Below the pieces are notes generated by a model. That model worked only from the letters and a program-made list of their open reading frames with translations, ran no database searches and was not told where the DNA came from. This document shows positions 1-5,312 of a stretch of DNA of 5,987 bases, one piece after another (within the stretch, counting starts at the first letter, position 1; every line of letters begins with the position of its first letter). This DNA is from Candidatus Stahliibacteriota bacterium. GTDB lineage: Bacteria; Hydrothermota; Tepidihabitantia; SM23-42. The translations under genes were made by a program, and so were the position numbers. Location: positions 1-5,987 of the forward strand of contig JAUWLY010000190.1 of NCBI GenBank assembly GCA_030613445.1. Reading direction: 5' to 3'.

Positions 1-1805
1 GTGAAAGGTTGGTCGGTCCGCTTGCCAAAAGGCAGGCGATAACCAATCCTCAAAATACAGTTAGTTCAATAAAACGTTTTATGGGTAGAAGATTTAGCGA
101 AATAGAGAAAGAAATCGCGCGTTTACCCTTCAAAGTTATAGAAAATGAAAATGGTGACGCCTGGGTCGAGGCTGGTGGCAAAAAATATTCACCGCCTGAG
201 ATATCTGCGATGATGCTGCAATATCTTAAACAATCAGCCGAAGCTTATCTTGGCGAGAAAGTCTCCAAAGCGGTTATTACAGTACCTGCATATTTCAATG
301 ATTCACAACGTCAAGCGACTAAGGACGCAGGGAGGATTGCTGGTCTTGATGTGTTACGTATTATTAATGAGCCTACCGCATCTTCACTTGCCTACGGACT
401 TGAGAAAAAGAAGAATGAAATAATCGCGGTCTATGATTTTGGCGGAGGGACTTTTGATATTTCAATACTTGAAATCGGCGATGGAGTTTTTGAGGTTAAG
501 TCTACAAATGGTGATACACATTTGGGTGGTGATGATTTGGATGAACGGATAATGAATTACCTCGCCGAGGAATTCCTGAAGGAACACGATATTGATTTGC
601 GCAAGGACCTTACTGCATTGCAGAGGTTAAAGGAGGCATCTGAAAAGGCAAAATGTGAGCTTTCGACAGTTATGGAAACAACGATCAGTTTGCCATTTAT
701 CGGTTCAGATAAAGATAAGACACCATTGCATCTTGAGATGAAGTTGACCCGGGCGAAATTTGAAGCTCTGGTCGAGGATCTAGTGCAGAGTTCAGTCCCC
801 CCGTGTAAACAAGCACTTATGGACGCCAAACTCAGTCCACAGGATATAGATGAGATCGTGCTCGTTGGTGGTCAGACAAGGATGCCCAAGATCCAGCAAC
901 TGGTTAAAGACGTTTTTGGTAAAGACCCTCATAAAGGTATCAACCCTGACGAAGTCGTGGCAGTCGGTGCGGCAATTCAGGGGGCAGTACTGAGTGGTGA
1001 AAAAAAGGATATCCTGCTTCTCGATGTTACACCGTTGACCCTTGGACTTGAGACGCTCGGTTCAGTCATGACATCGATCATTCCACGTAATACGACCATT
1101 CCAACGAAAAAATCACAGATATTCACAACTGCTGAGGATAACCAGACTGCGGTTACGGTTCATATTCTCCAAGGCGAGAGACCCATGGCTGGGCAGAATA
1201 GAACGCTCGGCAAGTTTGATCTATACGGAATACCTCCAGCCCCCCGTGGCATACCGCAGGTTGAAGTCACTTTTGATATCGATGTTGATGGTATTCTACA
1301 CGTATCGGCAAAGGATATGGGCACTGGGAAGGAGCAGAAGATCAGGATTACAGCTTCTAGCGGATTGTCAAAAGATGAAGTTGATCGTATGGTTGGCGAA
1401 GCTGAAGAACACGCTACAGAAGACAAGAAACAAAAGGAAATAATTGATATTAGAAACAAAGCAGATGCAGCCATCTATTCGGTCGAGAAAACCCTCAAGG
1501 ATTATGGTGAAAAGATATCGCTTGAGGACCGCAGTGAAATCAACAAGAAACTCGATACGTTGAAAGAAAAGAAGAACACAACGGATGCTGTTGCTATGCA
1601 ACAGGCCATAGACGATTTACAGCAGTCAGTTTATAAATTGTCTGAAGCAGTGTATAGAGATGCTGCACAAGCACAGACCGAAACTCCTGAGGCAGCTCCT
1701 GAAGCACCACCAGAACCGCCTAAACAAGAACCCCATGACCAAGAGGAAGGGGCAGGTGGACCTGAGTACAGAATAGTCGATGAAGAAGAGGAGAAGGAGG
1801 AGTAG
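1..1805 (+). CDS. dnaK: Chaperone protein DnaK (Hsp70), 5' end cut by the window edge
   Basis: ATP-dependent cytosolic chaperone that binds exposed hydrophobic peptide stretches, working with DnaJ and GrpE. The frame is open from base 3 (E-R-L-V-G-P-L-A-K-R-Q-A), which matches the Hsp70 segment about 50 residues from the usual N-terminus, so the first phosphate-binding loop is lost off the left edge. The TTG at base 9 is internal and not a start. Visible marks of the nucleotide-binding domain are PAYFNDSQRQATKDAG (near 291-338), the phosphate-2 loop DFGGGTFD (about 436-459) and VLVGGQTRMP (about 859-888). The interdomain linker DILLLDVTPL lies near 1008-1037, followed by the beta-sandwich substrate domain and a helical lid. 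The tail is rich in P, E and Q and ends in an acidic run (IVDEEEEKEE). dnaJ follows after 43 bp, the usual bacterial arrangement. The length of about 600 visible codons plus the missing part fits the family. No frameshift is visible. Confidence 0.98.
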   Translation, partial: ERLVGPLAKRQAITNPQNTVSSIKRFMGRRFSEIEKEIARLPFKVIENENGDAWVEAGGKKYSPPEISAMMLQYLKQSAEAYLGEKVSKAVITVPAYFNDSQRQATKDAGRIAGLDVLRIINEPTASSLAYGLEKKKNEIIAVYDFGGGTFDISILEIGDGVFEVKSTNGDTHLGGDDLDERIMNYLAEEFLKEHDIDLRKDLTALQRLKEASEKAKCELSTVMETTISLPFIGSDKDKTPLHLEMKLTRAKFEALVEDLVQSSVPPCKQALMDAKLSPQDIDEIVLVGGQTRMPKIQQLVKDVFGKDPHKGINPDEVVAVGAAIQGAVLSGEKKDILLLDVTPLTLGLETLGSVMTSIIPRNTTIPTKKSQIFTTAEDNQTAVTVHILQGERPMAGQNRTLGKFDLYGIPPAPRGIPQVEVTFDIDVDGILHVSAKDMGTGKEQKIRITASSGLSKDEVDRMVGEAEEHATEDKKQKEIIDIRNKADAAIYSVEKTLKDYGEKISLEDRSEINKKLDTLKEKKNTTDAVAMQQAIDDLQQSVYKLSEAVYRDAAQAQTETPEAAPEAPPEPPKQEPHDQEEGAGGPEYRIVDEEEEKEE

Positions 1806-1848
1806 ATACACAGAGAAAATGGGTTTGGGTTAGGATGCTTGATTTAAT

Positions 1849-2955
1849 ATGAAAAAGGATTATTACGAAATACTCGGTGTTTCAAAAGGTGCAAGCCCTG
1901 ATCAGATAAAAAGTGCCTATCGACAATTGGCAAAGCAATACCATCCTGATATGAACCCCGGAAACAAGAAAGAAACTGAAGAAAGATTCAAGGAAATTTC
2001 TGAAGCCTATGAAGTTCTCATGGACCCTAAGAAAAAGCAACTCTATGATCAGTATGGGCATGCCGGTGTATCACAGGCATTTCGCGGCGGCGGATTTTCG
2101 TGGGATCAGTTCTCGCATCGTGATGATCTCCAGGATATTTTGGGAAATCTGTTTGGTGGTTCTATTTTTGAAGACTTATTCGGAATGTCGAGGCGATCCA
2201 CAAGAGAACAGGCAAGACGTGGTGGTGATCTCCATGTCATATTAAGAGTTAGCCTGGAAGACGTTGTCACAAGGGCTAAGAAGAAGTTCAAAATTAATCG
2301 CTATGAAGCGTGTTCAGCATGTGGTGGATTGGGTGGTCACGATTTAATGCCCTGTCTACAATGCGCCGGACGTGGTCAGGTTCAGACACAAACACGCAGC
2401 ATTTTTGGAATGTTCACGAGTGTCTCAACCTGTCCAAAATGCCGAGGAAAAGGGCAGGTTGTAAAGAACCCTTGTATCAAATGTCACGGCGCCGGAAAAA
2501 TACAAAAGGCAAGGTCCATTGAAATACAGATACCACAGGGTGTAGCCCATGGCCAGTATATCATTTTAAAGGGTGAGGGGCATTATGCTAATGGTGGTAA
2601 AGGTAGTATCATTGTTGAGTTTGAGGAAAAACCTCACCAATATTATGAGCGAAGAAAATACGACCTGTACATCAAGGTCAATGTTCCATATTCGACATTG
2701 ATCAATGGTGGTGCAGTGAATGTTCCAGGTTTAAATGGTAAGAAAGAAACTGTCAAAATACGAAAGGGTAGTGGTGCGCCGGAAATCGTACGTGCACGCG
2801 GTAAAGGCATGCCACGTCCTGGCGGTGGTCGGGGTGATCTATATGTAGAACTTAATCTCATGCCCTTAAAAACAAAGAACAAGCAGGTGAAGAAAATAAT
2901 CGAGGAACTCAAGGAATTTGAAGGTCCGTCAGTCCCGATCAAAAAGAGAATTTAG
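1849..2955 (+). CDS. dnaJ: Chaperone protein DnaJ (Hsp40, type I)
   Basis: Co-chaperone that delivers unfolded substrates to DnaK and stimulates its ATPase through the J-domain. The 368-residue protein has the complete type I layout. The J-domain covers about residues 3-70, with the catalytic HPD at 32-34. A Gly/Phe-rich segment covers about 79-112. The zinc-binding region has four CxxCxGxG repeats with cysteine pairs at 155/158, 169/172, 195/198 and 209/212. The C-terminal substrate-binding domains cover about 220-345. The start MKKDYYEILGV is the family's standard N-terminus. Its Shine-Dalgarno is weak: AGGA at 1832-1835 lies 13 nt from the ATG. A five-codon open frame (ATG at 1835) ends in a TGA overlapping the dnaJ ATG, so reinitiation after upstream translation is possible. 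The gene is probably cotranscribed with dnaK and with rsmE, 40 bp downstream. The stretch between the first two zinc motifs is somewhat short compared with E. coli; otherwise the protein is ordinary. Confidence 0.98.
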   Translation: MKKDYYEILGVSKGASPDQIKSAYRQLAKQYHPDMNPGNKKETEERFKEISEAYEVLMDPKKKQLYDQYGHAGVSQAFRGGGFSWDQFSHRDDLQDILGNLFGGSIFEDLFGMSRRSTREQARRGGDLHVILRVSLEDVVTRAKKKFKINRYEACSACGGLGGHDLMPCLQCAGRGQVQTQTRSIFGMFTSVSTCPKCRGKGQVVKNPCIKCHGAGKIQKARSIEIQIPQGVAHGQYIILKGEGHYANGGKGSIIVEFEEKPHQYYERRKYDLYIKVNVPYSTLINGGAVNVPGLNGKKETVKIRKGSGAPEIVRARGKGMPRPGGGRGDLYVELNLMPLKTKNKQVKKIIEELKEFEGPSVPIKKRI

Positions 2956-2995
2956 AAAAGTCTTTTATTAATACACTCCAAGCACGGGGAATAAT

Positions 2996-3706
2996 ATGCA
3001 CAATCTGTTTTATGCTTCGTCCCACAAGATCAAAGGCGATACGATCACCATTGATACAGAGGAGCTTCATCATGTAAGAAATGTCTTAAGGATGAAACAA
3101 GACGATATCGTGTGGGTCACTGATGGTTCTGGAAACTGCTATCAAACCAAGATCATCGAGCTAGGGAAGATCAAATTAACTGCTCATATCCTTAAGAGAA
3201 AGCACGTGAAACGATCAAGTATGGTCAATCTTGAATTGGCATTTGTTCCTTTGAAAAGCTCGCGTAATGATATCATAATTGAAAAAGGTACAGAGCTCAG
3301 TGTTTCAAAATTCCGATTCTTCATCTCCAAATATTCTGTAATTCATCAAATAACCGGGCAAAAAGCAAGACGTCTTCAGAGAATCGCGGTGAGTGCAATG
3401 CTTCAATCACAACAATACTACCTCCCTGATATAATCATTAATGAGAATGTTGATGTTTTGCTGGGATCATTTCCAGAATTTGATCTCGTTCTTGTAGCTG
3501 ATCGTCAAGGTTCCTTGGAAGTACCCCGGGGAGCTGGTTCAGTGCTTTACATAGTAGGTCCAGAAGGAGGGTTTGATGATGCCGAGCTCGAGGGATTTCA
3601 AGGTAATGGTGCGCATTTATTATCGCTCGGTCAAAATCGCTTACGCAGCGAAACAGCAGCGATCGTTGGTATTGCTAAAATACTAAGTGCATATGGTGAG
3701 GTATAA
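2996..3706 (+). CDS. rsmE: 16S rRNA (uracil-1498-N3)-methyltransferase RsmE
   Basis: S-adenosylmethionine-dependent enzyme of the SPOUT (trefoil-knot) superfamily that methylates N3 of U1498 in 16S rRNA of the small subunit. The length of 236 residues is normal. An N-terminal PUA-like RNA-binding part (about 1-70) contains HHVRNVLRMK at 25-34. The SPOUT domain shows KGTELSVSKF (97-106), RLQRIAVSAMLQSQ (126-139) and the cofactor-binding knot motifs GPEGGF (188-193) and LGQNRLRSETAA (211-222). Two conserved positions differ from the consensus I know: TELS replaces TELG, and LGQNRLRSETA replaces LGxRILRTETA, but the overall assignment is firm. GGGGA at 2986-2990, five bases before the ATG, serves as ribosome binding site. 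It follows dnaJ by 40 bp with no terminator, so it is probably the last gene of the chaperone operon. In many bacteria prmA lies between dnaJ and rsmE, and it is missing here. Confidence 0.95.
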   Translation: MHNLFYASSHKIKGDTITIDTEELHHVRNVLRMKQDDIVWVTDGSGNCYQTKIIELGKIKLTAHILKRKHVKRSSMVNLELAFVPLKSSRNDIIIEKGTELSVSKFRFFISKYSVIHQITGQKARRLQRIAVSAMLQSQQYYLPDIIINENVDVLLGSFPEFDLVLVADRQGSLEVPRGAGSVLYIVGPEGGFDDAELEGFQGNGAHLLSLGQNRLRSETAAIVGIAKILSAYGEV

Positions 3707-3744
3707 TCGTATTTCGTAATTCCGATTTGTCTGCAGCACATAAT

Positions 3745-3891
3745 TAAATCCTGATATCTAAAAACTAAATTCTAAACAATATCAAAATGCCAAATTCAAA
3801 TGTTCTAAACATTCACATCAAAGAAATCTCTTGTTTTGCATTTCAGTAATTAGGATTTGTTTGGGATTTAGAGCTTCGGATTTAGAATTTG
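3745..3891. repeat. AT-rich imperfect palindromic intergenic repeat
   Basis: Two AT-rich arms, 3745-3783 and 3853-3891, are imperfect reverse complements of each other (24 of 39 positions match when aligned by eye without gaps). They are built from variants of a CTAAATTCTAAACAA-like unit, with the best block at CTAAAT..C.AAACAA. About 70 bp of further AT-rich sequence separates the arms. Neither strand carries a convincing reading frame. This composition recalls scattered palindromic intergenic repeats that I associate with several uncultured candidate-phylum genomes, but I cannot confirm that other copies exist. The right arm abuts the hairpin next to the tRNA gene. Confidence 0.55.
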
Positions 3892-3921
3892 AGCGGGAAT
3901 CAGAATGATTCCCGCTCAAAT
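3887..3921 (-). terminator. Perfect 15-bp hairpin directly 3' of tRNA-fMet
   Basis: Bases 3887-3901 and 3907-3921 form a perfect 15-bp stem (core GAGCGGGAATC) around the five-base loop 3902-3906. On the minus strand it begins at the last base of the tRNA, the natural place for a terminator or processing stop. No run of T follows on either strand, so it is not a textbook intrinsic terminator. It could instead act as a 3' trailer structure, or as a barrier to transcripts arriving from rsmE on the plus strand. Confidence 0.5.
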
Positions 3922-3992
3922 AGCGGGGGCTGGATTCGAACCAGCGACCTTTGGGTTATGAGCCCAATGAGCTACCGCTGCTCCACCCCGCG
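3921..3992 (-). tRNA. Initiator tRNA-fMet (anticodon CAT)
   Basis: The minus strand folds into a complete 72-nt cloverleaf. The acceptor stem starts CGCGGGG, the D arm is GAGC/GCTC with a seven-base loop, and the anticodon arm TTGGG-CTCATAA-CCCAA has CAT at 3958-3960. The variable loop is AGGTC and the T arm is GCTGG-TTCGAAT-CCAGC. Initiator marks are the unpaired first base of the acceptor stem and three consecutive G:C pairs closing the anticodon loop. The sequence is close to the E. coli initiator. Base 1 is C and base 72 is U, rather than the usual C1/A72, so the end is still mismatched. CCA is not encoded, so the 3' end must be added enzymatically. The charged and formylated tRNA delivers the first amino acid in translation. 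A near-consensus promoter lies just upstream and a long hairpin lies at its 3' end. Confidence 0.96.
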
Positions 3993-4002
3993 ATCGTAGT
4001 TT

Positions 4003-4030
4003 ATTGTATCCATGAAAACACACTTGTCAA
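4003..4030 (-). promoter_or_regulatory. Sigma-70 type promoter of the initiator tRNA gene
   Basis: Read on the minus strand, a perfect TTGACA (-35, complement of 4025-4030) is followed after 16 bp by TACAAT (-10, complement of 4003-4008). Ten bases separate the -10 box from the first base of the mature tRNA, leaving a leader of about three or four bases for RNase P to remove. Near-consensus hexamers and this spacing are what a strongly expressed stable RNA gene needs. Confidence 0.75.
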
Positions 4031-4058
4031 TAGCTCGGTGTGGTCAAATGCACCATCA

Positions 4059-4158
4059 GGGTCAAATCTTGACTATTGACAAATAGTCAACAAACCCGCA
4101 TTTGAATAATCCTTTGACAACGAGGAGATCCTAGTTGTCAATAGTCAAGATTTGACCC
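4059..4158. mobile_element. 100-bp element with perfect 24-bp inverted repeats (MITE or REP-like)
   Basis: Bases 4059-4082 and 4135-4158 are exact reverse complements (24 of 24), starting GGGTCAAATCTTGAC and separated by 52 bp. Each end also has a local hairpin. On the left, TTGACTATT (4069-4077) pairs with AATAGTCAA (4082-4090) across a four-base loop. On the right, TTGACAAC (4114-4121) pairs with GTTGTCAA (4134-4141), with an inner AGG/CCT helix. There is no reading frame inside. Ends beginning GGGGTCAAATCTTGA are reminiscent, from memory, of sequences flanking REP-associated Y1 tyrosine transposases, so a non-autonomous element mobilised in trans is the leading idea. It lies 18 bp past the stop of the ARPP-1-type gene and could also act as a transcription barrier between that gene and the tRNA. 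No target-site duplication is evident. Confidence 0.6.
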
Positions 4159-4176
4159 CACCTGTATACTTCGGGT

Positions 4177-5193
4177 TTAGTCTTCTAATCTTTGATCACG
4201 ACGAATGTCTAGCCTCATACCATGGTCATCAAAGATACCGTCAGTGGGGAAGAAGTCCATATGGACAACCGCGGATTTGTACAAAAGAGCAGAACCTTTG
4301 CCAAAATCCGATTCGATTTTCATTAGTTGACCGAGTCCAGGTGTACCGGTGGAGATATAATTTGCTTGATCAAATGCTTCAAGGAAATTTTCCACATCGG
4401 ACTTGTCTATTGAACCGGTTGTTCCGGAAATGGCGTCCATGGCATATGACTTTATCAGTTTTTTCCAGAGCTTTTTTAGCAAACTGTTGTTCGCGAACAG
4501 GTCGAAACAGATTATTCTATTGCCAGTCGTTACGACAACGCCGATTGTTGAATTTGAGAGACTTGGTATTTTTCCAAATTTTTCGACATATTCACTGATC
4601 TTTTTTTCGATATCTTTGTTCTCATAATTTGCCCTGATTGCACCGGTGCCTGAAGCAATACCGAACATGTTCTGACTGGCTGCGATTTCATCCCATACCT
4701 CTGCTTGACTCTCATGTATTTTTGCCTTTGATCGTACTGCATTGGGTACGAGCAGTTCTCCAGATTTGAATTCAGACGAGACTGATACCCATCGGCCGTG
4801 TTCCACACAGTATACAGGAACCCTGACCCAACCGCTTTTTGGAGGTAGCAGGACGTCTTGATTGAGCATGCGATCCTGCTTAGCGCCGATTATCATTTCT
4901 CCGGTCATGGCAAAAACCGGTTGCTTACCAGTGTTCTTTATCTCGCCCGCATTAACCTGACCCGAGCCGATTTCCTTTATCTTTAACCAACCTTTATCTG
5001 ATGCTTGATCCAAAGTAACGTAGTTCTGGGTACTTAAGAGCTTGGTGCTGATTATCGGAAAGATCTTCAGGTTTTTGTATTCAACCGCATTGCCGACTTT
5101 TACTTTAGCGAGATATTTCTCAACAACTTCTTCTTTGCCTTGTGAATAAAGGCACAATGTTATTGCAAGGAAAATAAGCAAGAGTTTGTTCAT
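4177..5193 (-). CDS. Exported ARPP-1/DUF6569-type protein of unknown function
   Basis: A protein of 338 residues with a probable Sec signal peptide. MNK is followed by a hydrophobic stretch (residues 4-15) and a polar region from about 17. Cys14 is not in a convincing lipobox, so it is probably periplasmic or secreted. The mature part resembles the ARPP-1 (DUF6569) family. I recognise YVTLDQA (58-64), GEMIIGAKQDRMLNQDVLLPPKS (98-120), CVEHGRW (129-135), QAEVWDEI (163-170), SYAMDAI (249-255) and HMDFF (311-315), in family order. The domain was named for association with ADP-ribosylglycohydrolase and rhodanese-phosphatase proteins, but its biochemical activity is not known to me and none is proposed here. 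About 23 residues rich in D and R follow HMDFF. The ATG is well fixed by a strong Shine-Dalgarno and by the signal peptide. It is transcribed divergently from pdxJ. No convincing promoter was found: a TATAAT at 5207-5212 would start RNA inside the Shine-Dalgarno. Confidence 0.85.
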   Translation of the reverse strand: MNKLLLIFLAITLCLYSQGKEEVVEKYLAKVKVGNAVEYKNLKIFPIISTKLLSTQNYVTLDQASDKGWLKIKEIGSGQVNAGEIKNTGKQPVFAMTGEMIIGAKQDRMLNQDVLLPPKSGWVRVPVYCVEHGRWVSVSSEFKSGELLVPNAVRSKAKIHESQAEVWDEIAASQNMFGIASGTGAIRANYENKDIEKKISEYVEKFGKIPSLSNSTIGVVVTTGNRIICFDLFANNSLLKKLWKKLIKSYAMDAISGTTGSIDKSDVENFLEAFDQANYISTGTPGLGQLMKIESDFGKGSALLYKSAVVHMDFFPTDGIFDDHGMRLDIRRDQRLED

Positions 5194-5198
5194 TTTTG

Positions 5199-5205
5199 CC
5201 TCCTC
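5199..5205 (-). promoter_or_regulatory. Strong ribosome binding site of the ARPP-1-type gene
   Basis: On the minus strand GAGGAGG stands five bases before the ATG. It is the strongest Shine-Dalgarno in the window and fixes the start that gives the protein its signal peptide. It shows that the organism uses anti-SD pairing, which makes the missing site at pdxJ stand out. Confidence 0.85.
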
Positions 5206-5279
5206 TATTATAGATTACACATATTTGAGAGAAATATTCCAGGTATATACGCTGTATTCTACAGTGGAACAGGTAGGTC

Positions 5280-5307
5280 TTGACGCACTGATTTTTCTGA
5301 TTATAAT
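5280..5307 (+). promoter_or_regulatory. Sigma-70 type promoter of pdxJ, placed for a leaderless transcript
   Basis: TTGACG (5280-5285) and a perfect TATAAT (5302-5307) are separated by 16 bp. The -10 box ends six bases before the A of the pdxJ ATG at 5313, so RNA synthesis would be expected to begin at or next to the start codon. There is no room for a Shine-Dalgarno, and none is seen. Confidence 0.7.
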
Positions 5308-5312
5308 AGCCA

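Noticed and set aside
9..11. TTG at base 9 as the start of dnaK
   Set aside because: The frame is open upstream to the window edge with family sequence (E-R before L-V-G), and about 50 conserved N-terminal residues are missing. The gene is cut by the window.
1160..1601. Minus- and plus-strand frames within the 3' half of dnaK
   Set aside because: They overlap the conserved Hsp70 frame and show only biased, low-complexity translations without motifs.
3745..3891. CRISPR array or protein-coding content in the AT-rich spacer
   Set aside because: The repeats are degenerate and inverted rather than regularly spaced direct repeats, and the reading frames are very short.
4152..4598. 148-codon plus-strand frame
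   Set aside because: It is antisense to the ARPP-1-type gene, has no recognisable motif and no ribosome binding site, and begins inside the inverted-repeat arm.
4530..4808. 92-codon minus-strand frame
   Set aside because: It is an out-of-frame shadow inside the ARPP-1-type gene, which has clear family motifs in its own frame.
5207..5212. TATAAT on the minus strand as promoter of the ARPP-1-type gene
   Set aside because: Its predicted transcription start falls inside the GAGGAGG site, which would destroy it, and no -35 box lies at the right distance.
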